DNA from: Adiantum capillus-veneris
Lineage: Eukaryota; Streptophyta; Polypodiopsida; Polypodiales; Pteridaceae
DNA length: 64,000 nucleotides
Direction of reading: 5' to 3'
NCBI GenBank assembly: GCA_014529385.2
Contig: CM043960.1
Location: 124,177,043 to 124,241,042, forward strand
Shown here: one piece after another, positions 1 through 11,204 of the stretch
Numbering within the stretch: position 1 is the first letter of the stretch
How the letters are laid out: the number at the start of each line of letters is the position of its first letter
Notes under the pieces: model-generated
What the model saw: only the letters and a program-made list of their open reading frames with translations
Database searches by the model: none
Told to the model about the DNA's origin: nothing
Program-made: the position numbers and the translations under genes

Positions 1-1
1 C

Positions 2-2791
2 CTACCTCCAAAACGAGGGGCTGATGACCATCGTATTGAGCTCCTTCCAGGAAGCTCACCGCATAACAACCCTCCTTATCGAGTCTCACAAGCTCAACAA
101 GAGGAGATTATGAGGAAAGTACAGGAATTGGTAGACAAAGGGATGGTGAGGCCTAGTTCCTCTCCCTTTTGTTCTCCAGTCCTTTTAGTGCAAAAGAAAG
201 ATGGTACATACCGTATGTGTATGGACTATCGAGCACTAAACCATATCACTATCAAAAACAGATTTCCCGTGCCTCGGGTAGAAGATCTGTTTGATAAGCT
301 ACAAGGCTCTACCTACTTCAGTAGGATTGACCTTAAGAGTGGCTATCATCAAATAAGGATAGTGGATGAAGATATCCTAAAGACCGCGTTTCGCACAACA
401 TTTGGTCTTTATGAATATCTAGTCATGCCTTTTGGCTTGACTAATGCACCAGCTACTTTCAATCGTCTCATGGAGAAAATTTTTAGACCATATCGTAAAT
501 TTACTGGAGTGTTCTTTGATGATATCATCATCTACTCCAAATCTTTGGAGGAACATAAGCAACATCTCCAAGTGATTTTTCAAGCCTTGAGGGAAAACAA
601 ACTTTTTCTCAACCAAAAGAAAAGTGAATTCTTTCTTCAAGAGATTCAATATCTAGGTCATATTATCTCTCATGATGGTATTCGTATGGATCCATCAAAG
701 TTAGAGGTAATAAAATCATGGCCTAACCCAAGGAATCTACATGAGCTAAGAAGCTTTATTGGTATGTGTGCATACTATAGACGCTTCATAGCAAAATTCT
801 CTCAAGTAGCAGGACCACTACACGACTTAACAAAGAAGAACGTTAAGTTTGTATGGACTGATAAGGAGAAAAATGCTTTTGAAAAACTCAAAGAGAAGCT
901 TACTTCCCAACCAGTCCTCGTGCTTCCGGATCTCTCAAAACCATTTGAGGTCCAATGTGATGCTTGTGGTGATTGCCTTGGAGCGGTTTTGCTTCAAGAA
1001 GGGCATGCCATAGCATATGAGAGCCGAAGGCTCAATAGTGATGAACGAGTCTTGGGCATTTATTAGAAAGAGCTTTTAGTTGTTCTACATGCCCAAGATA
1101 CATGGAAGCACTACCTATTGGGGACTCCATTTATCCTACGAACCGACCACCAAAGTCTCAAGTATTTCATGACGCAAACCAAACTTTCCGACAAACAAAT
1201 GAGGTGGGAAAATTTTCTTTCGCAATTTAATTTCCATATTGCTCACATAGCTGGTAAGCACAATCAAGTTGCCGATGCACTTTCACGACGACCAAAATTT
1301 AATGCGGTGTCTATAGCTACTCACAATGATCTATCCTCTATGATAGATGAGTATGCTACTGACCCTGACTTTAGAGACATAATGTCAGCCCTTGCTTTGG
1401 GGAAGAAAGAGGAACCATTCACCTTGCAGGATGGTTATCTTCTCCACGGCAATAGGCTATGTGTTACCCATTCCCTTCGTGAGAAGGTTATGTATGAATC
1501 CCATGCTCCTCCATATGCAGGGCATAGAGGTATTCAACCTACTCTCCGAGGAGTAGAGACGTATTTCTATTGGCCTACCATGAAAGTGGACATACAAGAG
1601 TATGTTTCAAAATGTGTAGTATGCAAAAAGACCAAGTATGATAGAGGGAAGCAACCTGGATTACTCCAGCCATTGCCTATTCCAAATTCACCATGGGAGA
1701 GTATATCCATGGATTTCATCTTTGGATTACCCAAGTCTATCCATGGGAATACAGGAATATGGACAATAGTCGACAGGTTTAGCAAGCAAGCACATTTTAT
1801 TCCTGTCAAAAAGACTATTAAGGCACATCAAATGGCAACTCTCTTCATATCTCAGATTTTCAAGCACCATGGATTACCCACATCCATTGTGTCAGATAGA
1901 GATCCTAGAATGACCAGTAATTTCTGGAAAGGTCTCTTTGAAAATCTAGGAACAAGATTGAATTTCTCTTCGGCCTATCACCCACAAACGGATGGCCAAA
2001 GTGAGATAGCCAATCTTACGATACTCGATCTACTCAAGATTTATGTTACCGAAGTAGATCAACGCTCACAATGGGAAAAGTATTTACCTCTAGTAGAGTA
2101 TGCCTACAATAATATTGTACATACTTCTATGGGAAAAGCACCTTTCGAGATCATAGAGGGAAGACCTAAAAGTCCCTTGCTACTCAAAGTACATGGGAAG
2201 ATCTTCGCCGCCGATGAGTATAGCCGTGACCTACAAGAATCTTTTCAAAAGATTAGGGAGGCTATAGCCATCTCTCAACAAAGGCAAAAAGCTGCTGCTG
2301 ATAAGCACAGAAGAGCCTTAATGTTCAAAGAAAATGATTGGGTCTTACTCAAGTTTCCTAAGGCTCGATTAAGGCAAACGACGGGCAAAAATCCTACGGG
2401 CCATCAAAAGTATTATGCTAAACTAGCAAAAAGATACTATGGTCCTTTCAAAATCTTGAAGCCCATCAATGAGACAGCTTATCAACTCAAGTTGCCCAAC
2501 CATTGGCTTATACACAATGCCTTTCATGTAAGCCTACTTAAGCCCTACAAAGGAGAGCCACCAACTGAACCAATTATTGAAGACCTTCCCGAAGTTGAAG
2601 ACCAAGAAGAGGTGCTACAACCCGAAGCTGTCCTTCGGCATGAAGACAAGGTACTACGACATGGTAAGATAATCCGACGGTATCTTATTAAGTTCAAAAA
2701 TTATCCTTTTGAAGATGCTAAATGGATGCAAGGAGTACAACTTAAGGATAGTATGAACCTTGTCAATGCTTACAATGCTACATTAGAGTAA
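2..2791 (+). pseudogene. pol: Chromovirus pol polyprotein: RT, RNase H, integrase, chromodomain
   Basis: Encodes the enzymes that copy element RNA into DNA and insert it. The frame is open from the window edge. RT shows YFSRIDLKSGYHQI near 310-355 and the catalytic FFDD at 512-523 (a YVDD variant). RNase H shows the DACG, TDHQSLKYF and ADALSRR motifs (about 958-1290). Integrase follows, with an HHCC zinc motif (about 1490-1630), a D,D,E core including DFIFG, SDRDPR and HPQTDGQSE (1700-2010), and a GPF motif near 2440. A chromodomain-like tail (about 2610-2780) includes YLIKFKNYPFEDAKWM; in this family it is thought to guide integration to modified chromatin. One TAG at 1064-1066 breaks the frame; the sibling has a Glu codon there. 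The frame resumes in phase, so the copy is recently decayed. Confidence 0.93.
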
Positions 2792-3138
2792 GCAAATGTA
2801 CAACTCTCTTTTAAATGACTCATGTTTTTGTCTTATAAGACTAATCCTCTTTTTAATTGTGCACAAATTTAACTAGTATGCATGCTTAGAATCATGTTTG
2901 TGATGACAACGTCTCTCAAACACCAAGTAGAATTTGTCACTCTACTTTGGGAGAATGAAATGGACTAAAGAGCAGACATGCTTGCGGCAGCTATGTCTCC
3001 CAAGCACCAAATGGATTAGTCATCCATCTTGGAAAGATGTTGTAGGGTAAAAAAGGGATCCTCTACCCGCTAAGTACGATTGACTAATGACTAAGGCTTT
3101 ATCTCTTCTACCTCATAGTCGAGAACGACTATGATTTC

Positions 3139-3151
3139 AAGAGAGAGGTAA
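3139..3151 (+). promoter_or_regulatory. Polypurine tract of chromovirus copy 1
   Basis: A purine-rich run, AAGAGAGAGGTAA, directly abuts the TG that opens the 3' LTR. This is the expected primer for plus-strand DNA synthesis. The sibling has AAGGGAGAGGTAA at the same place. Confidence 0.75.
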
Positions 3152-3741
3152 TGTCATAAAATCTAATATCTAAGCAACCCAAATGATTTTCTCATATTAA
3201 ATTGATCACTTAATGTGGGAGAATAAATGGGAACAAGTGTTAAGATATAGATATGTGCTTATAGATCTATCTCAACACGGGGCCAATAGTAAAGGGGCCC
3301 AAATGGGAGATGGTCTATCAAGAGCAAGGCTAACCAATGGAGCATAAGACCTTAGGGTTAGCTTCATTGAAGACCTCCAATAATGTGTTTAAAAGTCCTT
3401 TGACCTTAGGTAAGCTAGGGCTGAGCTTGAGGTGGGAACCCGGCCCAAGCTCAAGGTGCTTGTCGTGCTTGAGGTGCTTGTCCTGCTTAAGGTGCTTTTC
3501 ATGCTTGAGGTGCTTGATTAAGATGCTTGAGGTGCTTGACTGGATCCATGCTTGAGGTGCTTGACTTGGTGCATGATTAAGGTGCTTGAGGTGCCTTGAG
3601 AAGCTTGCCTGAGATGCTTGTGGGAACACCCCCTACTTCAAGTGCTTAGTCATGCTTGATGACTAAGGGGCTTGCTCATCCAAAGTCAAAAATATCCCTA
3701 CAAGGAGGGGGGTGAGCCTACAAGGGGGGGGGATGAGAGAG

Positions 3742-3774
<33 letters not shown>

Positions 3775-4797
3775 GGGAAGCCCCAGCTTGAAGAGGCAGC
3801 AAGGACACTTGTCAAGTTCCTCCCCATGTTGCCCTCATGGTGTGCCTGAAGCCTATTGGTTGGCCACCCAAGGGTTCCAATGATAATTTAGGATATTTAA
3901 TTAATTGATTTTGCATTTATCAAGTCCTCTCTCTCAAAGGGGAAATGGGGACACTTGTCCCAAGGCTACCCATGTTGCTTGTAATGGCTCCTGCTTGTGA
4001 TTGGCTAGGCCTGGAGGGGTCCAATGAGCTTCAAGCATGAGCTACAAGGGGGGGTCGACCCAAGCAATCTAGGGGGGTTCTTAGGGGGTATACTCACCCA
4101 CACACACTCACAAACACTCTCATTGTGTAATATGCAAAGTGCAAGAACTCCCTCTCCTTCTCCAAGCAAGTAGAGGTTGAGAGCCTACACCAACACTCTT
4201 GGCTATGGAGTGCAAATCCATCCAAGAGCCATGCTTCAATGCTTGAGCTTGCCATCTATTTCTTCTTCATTACTATGCTATTATGTATGCTAGCACAAGA
4301 GTTATGATAAGTGAGGAACTATCTCTTTCTCGTATGAAATGTTTCTTCTTCCTCTTCCCTACCCTCATTCCCTGCTAGCTCTCTCCACCTTCGAAGGTGT
4401 TTGAGGTCTTGGGATTGAGGCTTGGTATATTTAAAGCTTTCTTCAAGTTTAGGTTATGCTATGATGGTGATGCATGAAGCTTTCCATCTTCATTGCTTCA
4501 CCTAGGTCACAAGGAACACAAAGAATGTATTGTAACAAGTCTCTCTTTATGGGAGAAATCATAATACAAATGCCTATTGGAGGGGGGACCGGCTCCACAT
4601 AAATCCGGTCCTCAACTGCTGTCATGTTCTCTAAATTCTCTCTCTTGCAAAAATATTGTCCATGCCAAGTTAACTAATTGCTATAATTATGTTGCTATCT
4701 TCAATTATGTCTACCCGCTATGCTCACAAAATCATTTCTTGAAAGTACTCTCATTAAATTCCACTACTCTCAAATTGAATAGGCAAATTCCATTACA
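3152..4797 (+). repeat. 3' LTR of chromovirus copy 1
   Basis: A 1,646-bp terminal repeat that begins TGTCATAAAATC and ends CATTACA. It is homologous along its length to the two LTRs at 5015-6678 and 12886-14430. It contains a minisatellite (3427-3622) and a (CA)n tract at 3743-3772, where the other LTRs carry (CT)n or mixed tracts. Small open frames inside it are not conserved and I do not call them genes. Confidence 0.9.
3427..3622 (+). repeat. Minisatellite in LTR (GAGGTGCTTG family)
   Basis: About fifteen short, imperfect copies of a unit close to GCTTGAGGTGCTTGA, with 10-21 bp spacing. The sibling LTRs have only two or three dispersed copies (for example near 5311 and 13187), so the array expanded in this LTR lineage. 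Confidence 0.75.
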
Positions 4798-5014
4798 ATA
4801 TGTTTTCTTCCAGACCTCACAACCACTAGAAATCGAATTCAAGGAGAATGAGGAACCACTTTGTAACTCTTTCCATGAAGCATGGCTTATTAACTAGATA
4901 TAATAATTCTTGATGATCAACATAAAACATAAAATTTGTGGCAAAAAGATAATATCAAAATTTCTTCACTGCATAAATTATACCTAAACCTTCTCTCTTT
5001 GCAGTGGTGTAGTT
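4798..5014 (-). pseudogene. Old Gypsy RNase H fragment (part 1 of 2)
   Basis: Read on the minus strand this stretch encodes the end of a Ty3/Gypsy RNase H domain. It includes TTAKREGLGIIYAVKK at the 5014 side, then FYVDHQELLYLVNKP and VVVRSGRKH. It carries an in-frame TGA after AVKKF and a one-base frameshift near 4820. It continues the piece at 14431-14998: removing chromovirus copy 2 and one TAGTT duplication joins the motif AEINY to TTAKR in frame. It is also cut at 4797/4798 by chromovirus copy 1. Confidence 0.85.
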
Positions 5015-5930
5015 TGTCATGAAATCTAATATCTAGATTTACCCAAATGATTTTCTCCTATTAAACTGATCATTTAATATGGGGAAATAAAAAGGGAAAC
5101 AAGCTAGAACATGGATATGTGTTTTTAGGCCAAGCTCTCCACGGGGCCAAAAGGAAATGGTTCCATCTGAGAAAGGGCTCACAAGGATTTGGTCTACTAA
5201 AGAACAATTCTTGCATAATGGAGCTTGGAAGACCTTAGGGTTAGCTTCATTAAAGACCTCCAATGGTTAGTGTAAAAGTCCTTAGACCTTAGGTTAAAGC
5301 TAGGCCTATTCTTGAGGTGCTTGATAATCAAAAGTGCATGAGATACTTGATATCTAAGGTGGAACTTATTCTAGGCATGTGCTTGAAGGTCCAAGTCAAT
5401 CCCTACAAGGAGGGGCCGAGCCCTTGAGGCGAGTGGGATGGTAGAGAGAGAGGCCATACTCTTACTAACCCTATGCTTGATGACTAGGTGCTTAAGCAAG
5501 TAGGGGGCCAAGTTGCTTGGGCTTGAAAGTCAACATGAAAGCCTACAAAGGAGGGGGCGAGCCATGCAAGTACGGGAGGTGGTTAAATGACTTCTCTCTC
5601 TCTCCCAAAGGGCACCCCTTGCTCAAGAGACAAAAAGATCACATGCCAAGCCCCTAGCTAGGTTGCCCTCAAGGACTGTCCAAAGCCTATTGGTTGATCC
5701 TTAGAGAGTTCCAATGTGTATTTAGCTAATTAAGTTGATTGATTAGGCATTTCTGAAGCCCTCTATCTCAAAGAGGAAAGGAGGACACTTGCCCAAGGAC
5801 TACCTCTATTGTGCTTGACATGACCCATGCTTGTGATTGGCTAGGCTTGAGAGAGCCAATGAGCACAAAGTATGAGCTAGGCTGAGGGGGTTGACACAAG
5901 TAACTAGGGGCCTTGCTTTCAAGATATATA

Positions 5931-6002
<72 letters not shown>

Positions 6003-6678
6003 GTGTGAATTGCAAAGTGCAAGAGCTTCATCTCCTTCTCCAATCTTGGTAAGAAGTTGAGAGCCTACACCAACACTCTTGGCTATGGAATGAAAATCCA
6101 ACCAAGAGCCATGCTCCAATGCTTAAGATTGCCATCTTCTTCATCATCATTATGATGCTATTATGCTATAATATGCAAGAAGAGTGATGATAAGTGAGGA
6201 ACTATCTCTTTCTCGTATGTTACTTCTTCTTCCTCTTCCCTACCCTCATTTCCTAAGCTCTCTCCACCTTGGGAGATGTTTGAGGCCTTGGGACTGAGGC
6301 TAGGGATGGATAATGCTTTTACAAAGTTTATGTTATGCTCGTGATGCATGCAGATTTCCATCTTCATTGCATCACCTAGGTCACAAGGAACAAAAATATT
6401 GTATTGTACCAAGTCTCTCTTGATGGAAGAATCTATAATACAAAAGCCTATTGAACGGGGGACCGTCTCCACATAAATATGGTCCTAAATTGTTGTCATA
6501 TTCTCTAATTCTCTCTCTTGCAAAAGTATTGTTCATTTCAAGTTCATTGAGTATAATGGTTATGTTGCTATTGCTAATTAAGTTCACCCTCTATGTTCTC
6601 AAAGTAGTCTCACAAAGATGCTCACTCTAATTCTCTTAATTCTGCTATTCTCAGAGTTCATATGCCATTTACATTACA
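5015..6678 (+). repeat. 5' LTR of chromovirus copy 2
   Basis: A 1,664-bp LTR, TGTCATGAAATC to CATTACA. It holds a (CT)n tract at about 5934-5999. At the same place the 3' LTR has a mixed CT/CA tract and copy 1 has (CA)n. Its end abuts a tRNA-iMet primer site. Confidence 0.93.
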
Positions 6679-6679
6679 T

Positions 6680-6691
6680 TGGTATCAGAGC
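6680..6691 (+). promoter_or_regulatory. Primer binding site, tRNA-iMet type
   Basis: TGGTATCAGAGC lies one base after the LTR end. This matches the 3' end complement of plant initiator-Met tRNA, the usual primer of chromoviruses and many Copia elements. Confidence 0.93.
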
Positions 6692-7112
6692 TATTGGTTT
6701 CTCTTTTCTTACTTAAGAAGAGAGGTCCTTAAGTTGTCCATGAAAGGTTGGACATGTTCATTGCAATAGGGTAAGTCATACATGGATCTATAATCTTGGT
6801 TGAGAAGGACTTAGTTTACGGTACACGGTTGGGAACTATAGTCTTAATAATGGAGTCTCTCGAGGATTTCCTTTGGCTTAACCATTATTTATCTATGAGC
6901 AAGCTCAAAAGAAACCATAATCAACCGAGCAATGTTAGACCCTCTCCACTAGTCTTTGCAATCAACATTATCTAAACCATGGGTGTGGCTTCTTAAGAAC
7001 TAATTTTCAAAGGTAAAGAAGAGTAGAAACTAAGGTATTTGACGGTACCAAAGCACAAAGTAATCTGTACATAAGTTTAATTAGCATGACTGAAAATAAC
7101 TAAGAGAGTAGA

Positions 7113-8470
7113 ATGAACATTGATACCTTTGATTTTGCACATGAAGGTGCTAATGATGATGCCCCACTAATTGTTAATTATCGGTTACAATAAGCTATGG
7201 GCAACCTTGCTTTGCAAGCCAAAGTTACTCAACAATTTCATGCTTATGGGATTTTCTTTCCTCTCCAAGAGGAGAGAGGAAAGAGGAGAGAGAGCTTAGG
7301 AGGCCTCTTGATGAGACTCCGAAAAGAAGACTCTCTCCCATAAGAGAGGAGGAATCCAAAGAGCAAGAAAGAAGCAAATCCCTAAGTTCCTCTAAAGATG
7401 TGGCTCCACAAAGATGACAATCTAGACAATTGCCAACTCCTCCCAAGAGGAAAAGATCAACCCATAGTCCTTCTCCTCGTCATATCAAAAGGGAAGAAAG
7501 GAAACAAAGAAAGAAAAGGGAAAGAAAGAGGTCATCCTCTTCTCCTTCTTCTTCACCTTCCTCCTCTTCCGACGAAAGCAACAGCTATTCTCCTAGAGAA
7601 TACAAGAGGATAGGACATCACAAATCCTACCTCGCATGGCGAAGGTCTCAAAATCTTAAGAAATTCAAAGAGGGAGGAAAGAGTATCTCTTTTCTCACCT
7701 ATGATGCCACCTTTGGTGCTACCGACAAAGTATTGGCCTTCATCTAGAAATTTGATGTGGCCTTTAGAGATGAGGGCTTCACAGAGTCCTCTAAGCTACA
7801 TCATGTAGCTATGAACTTCCAAAAGTTTGCTCATCAATGGTGGGCTATCCTTTGTGGCAACGGTGAAGCCCCAAAGACATGGAAAACTCTATGAGTTTCC
7901 ATCATGAAGCAATTCCTTGTAAGCGATGCAAAGGACAAACTGCTTACCAATTGGTGGAGCGTGAAGCTAATCTCCAACAAGTCTATCCACAAATATGTGA
8001 ACAAGTTTTAGGATTTACGTTTCAAGGCTACTTCTTCCAAAAGATTGACTTTGTTGAGCAAAAGCAACAATTTTGTGCTGGGTTACCTGACCAAGTATGT
8101 CAACTCTCAACACCCTGGTTCTATCACCAAAGTAATCCACCACACTATGGTTGCTTTGCGCATCAATTTCCAACAAGGGGCTAAAAGGAAAAACAATGCC
8201 CAAAACTTTTCCCAAGGCAATTCCAACAACAACAATCGGTCCAAGGAGAAGGGAGTTTACAAAGGTAAAAATTAAACTCTCTCTTGAAGAGCTAGATATT
8301 TTTGTAAGGACCACAAATGTTTTAAGTGTGGGGATCAAGGACATGGCTACTGTTCTTGCCCCAAGAGAAATGCCTGCAATGAGACTCCTAGAGATTCCAC
8401 GATTGAAGCTCCAAAAGAGGATGCTCATTGCAAAGGATCACCTCTATCCTATGCTTGGGGAAAGGTAAGG
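7113..8470 (+). pseudogene. gag: Chromovirus gag with SR-rich stretch and CCHC zinc knuckle
   Basis: Capsid/nucleocapsid precursor that would package element RNA. The proposed start is the ATG at 7113 (MNIDTFDFAHEG). A basic, serine-rich segment, with KRKRSTHSPSP and runs of S and SP, occupies about 7430-7610. A capsid-like region follows (LKKFKEGGKSISFLTYDA, KFDVAFRDEGF, FAHQWWAIL). A nucleic-acid-binding zinc knuckle, CFKCGDQGHGYCSC, lies at about 8318-8360. The frame from about 7430 on is the same as the protease frame, suggesting a fused gag-protease. Stops at 7745-7747, around 7892, near 8010 and near 8272, plus a frameshift upstream, make it non-functional. Confidence 0.8.
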
Positions 8471-10475
8471 GATCATGATGCCTTCATCTTGTTTGACCCT
8501 GGCTCTACTCACAACTTCATATCAACGGAGTTGGCCACTAAGTTGGGCATTCAAGCTTTCAAGATGGGAGATACTGTAACTGCCGATGGAGCTTTCAAGG
8601 GACAGCAAGCCTTCGTTACTCTTTTGATTGGGAAGTTGAGGCTTCATGTCCAAATCTACATCAACGAAGAATATTTTTTCATGTGTGCTCTCCACCATGA
8701 GGATGTTATCCTAGGGGCACCATGTTCAACCGCATGGCTACCAACTTGAAGTTCCTTGAAAGGAGAATCTACTTCACCTATAGGGAAAAGAGCATGTATA
8801 TAGATGCTAATGAGTCTGATCGTACTATACCACTTGTAAATTCACTTGCTTTTAATAAGTCAATGAAAAGCTCAGTTTTTGCGTACATGATTTCTATCAA
8901 ATAGTTTCTAAATGATGCTAATGTTTTAACAAACCAAAGTGTTAGGAATCAAGAAGAGTTAGAATTGTCCAATTTTCTAAATGGATTCCAAGATGTTTTT
9001 ATTGATGATATAAAGGACTTACCTCCAAAACAAGGGGATGATGACCATCGAATTGAGATCCTACCAGGAAGCTCACCGCCTAACAAGCCTCCTTATCAAG
9101 TTTCTCAAGCTCAACAAGAGGAGATCATGAGGCAAGTACAAGAATTGGTAGACAAAGGGATGGTGAGGCATATGTCCTCTCCCTTTTGTTCTCCAGTCCT
9201 TTTAGTGCAAAAGAAAGATGGTACATACCGCATGTGTGTGGACTATCGAGAGCTAAACCATATCACTATCAAAAATATATTTTTTGTACCGCGGGTAAAA
9301 TATCTATTTGATAAGCTACAAGGTTCAACCTACTTCAGAAGGATTGGCTATCATTAAATAAAGTTAGTGAATGAAGATACCCTAAAGACCATGTTCGGTA
9401 CAATGTATGTTTGGTCTTTATGAATATCTAGTTATGCCTTTTGGCTTGACTAATGCACCGACCACATTCAATTGCTTGATGGAGAAAATATTTAGACCCT
9501 ATCGCAAGTTCAGTGTAGTGTTCTTTGATGATATCATCATCTACTCCAAGTCCTTGGAGGAGCACAAGCAACATCTCTAGGTGATTTTTCAAGCTTTGAG
9601 GGAGAACAAGATTTTTATCAATTAAAAGAAGAGTGAAATTTTTCTTCAAGAGATTCAATACTTAGGTCATATTATCTCTCAAGATGGCATCTGTATGGAT
9701 CCATCAAAGTTGGAGGTAATAAAAGCATGGCCTAATCCAAGGAATCTACATGAGCTAAGAAGCTTTATTGGTATGTGTGTATAATATAGACGCTTCATAG
9801 CCTCAATAGCGGGACCATTGCATGACTTAACAAAGAAGAACGTTAAGTACTCATGGACCGCTAAAGAGCAAAATGATTTTGACAAGCTCAAAGAGAAGCT
9901 TACCTCCCTACCAGTTCGTATGCTTTTGAATCTATCAAAACCATTTGAGGTCCAATGTGATGCTTGTGGTGGTTTCCTTGGCACAGTTTTGCTTCAAGAA
10001 GGGCATGCCATAGCATATGAGAGTTGAAGGCTCAATGTCAATGAACGAGTCTTGGGAATATATGAAAAAGAGATTTTAGATGTTCTACATGCCCTAGACA
10101 CATGGAAGAACTATCTTCTGGGGACTCCATACATTTTGCGAACGGACCACCAAAGTCTCAAGTACTTCATGATGCAAACGAAGGTTTTCGACAAACAAAT
10201 GAGGTGGGTAAATTTTCTTTCACAATTTTATTTTCATATTGCTCACATTTCTTGTAAGAATAATCAAGTGGCTGATGCACTTTCACAACGAGCAAGAGTT
10301 AATGCGGTGTCTATAGCAACTCACAATGATCTATCTTCTATGACAGATGAGTATGCTACTAGCCCCAACTTTAGAGACATAATTTCATCCCTTGAATTGG
10401 GGAAGAAAGAAGAACCATTCACCTTGTAGGATGGTTATCTTCTCCATGGAAATAGGCTATGTGTTACCCACTCCC

Positions 10476-11204
10476 TATTAAGCATGGAGCCTTATTTACC
10501 CCTTGTATTTTTTTGTGTTAAAAATGCACATTTGTAATGCCCCTATTATGAGGAGAAGCCATTGTGCGTGAAGAAAATTAACTCGCCGGAAACCAAAATT
10601 TTCACGCCGGAATATTCCTTTTTGCTGGAATATTATGGCCGAATGGCGGCCGAAAAGTGGTCTGAAAATGATCGGTTGGCCGATGGCTGGTAGTCGATGT
10701 CCGGTGGCCGATGGGGAAGTCAATGGCCAGTGGCCGGTGGTCGAATTCAATGGCCGGTGGCCGAATTCAAAAATGGACTTGTCTTCTCAAGGGCGGCCAC
10801 ACATGGGCGGATTGGAGGGTCCGATTTGGACTTATCTACACAAGGGCGCCTACACATGGCTGCCTCTCATGAGAGAGGGCAGCCCTTTTGGCCTATAAAA
10901 GGAGGCCATTTCTACACACATTTGATAGTGTGAAGTTGATGCAACAAGGTGGGTGTGGTGGTGAGAGTGAAGCAAGGCGGGAGCTCTGTTAAGGGTATAG
11001 TCCCTTTGTAAACTAATTCTTGTTTTGAAGTACTAAAGCCATTGAGTGGCTGCTTTCCCGTGGACATAGCCCACATTGGGTGAACCATGTATATTGTGTG
11101 TACTCTCTCTCTCTCTACTCTATAATCTCTTGTATGTGAAATCTATCTCTCTCCATTAAGCAATCTACTCAAATATCTATTTAGCTACGTCATATTTCCT
11201 AGCA
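10476..11204 (+). mobile_element. Solo LTR, Copia-like, inside chromovirus pol
   Basis: A 729-bp insertion absent from copy 1, which has an uninterrupted sequence at the matching place (about 1476). It is flanked by CTCCC on both sides (10471-10475 and 11205-11209) and ends in CA. Its first bases are TATTAAGC, probably a mutated TG start. It has a TATA box, and its distal part, with GCTTTCCCGTGGACATAG and GGGTGAACCA, resembles the R-U5 region of plant Copia LTRs. No internal element sequence remains, as expected after LTR-LTR recombination. The short purine- and GGCC-rich stretch (10630-10770) is part of the LTR. Confidence 0.75.
10894..10900 (+). promoter_or_regulatory. TATA box in solo LTR
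   Basis: TATAAAA within GGCCTATAAAAGGAGGCC, about 300 bp before the LTR end. This is a normal LTR promoter position and indicates plus-strand orientation. Confidence 0.6.

Larger units (their letters stand above)
1..4797 (+). mobile_element. Ty3/Gypsy chromovirus, copy 1 (3' part)
   Basis: This is the 3' portion of an LTR retrotransposon; its 5' LTR, gag and protease lie left of the window. It runs through pol (2-2791), a 3' untranslated stretch (2792-3138), a polypurine tract (3139-3151) and a 3' LTR (3152-4797). It is a close sibling of the complete element at 5015-14430, sharing pol, untranslated region and LTR. The LTR ends in CATTACA, and the next five bases, ATATG, should be the right-hand target duplication; the left-hand copy is off the window. 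The insertion lies inside an old minus-strand Gypsy RNase H gene, whose next piece is 4798-5014. Confidence 0.9.

Noticed and set aside
4577-4897. 106-codon plus-strand frame
   Set aside because: It spans the end of an LTR and the antisense of an old RNase H, and has no motif.
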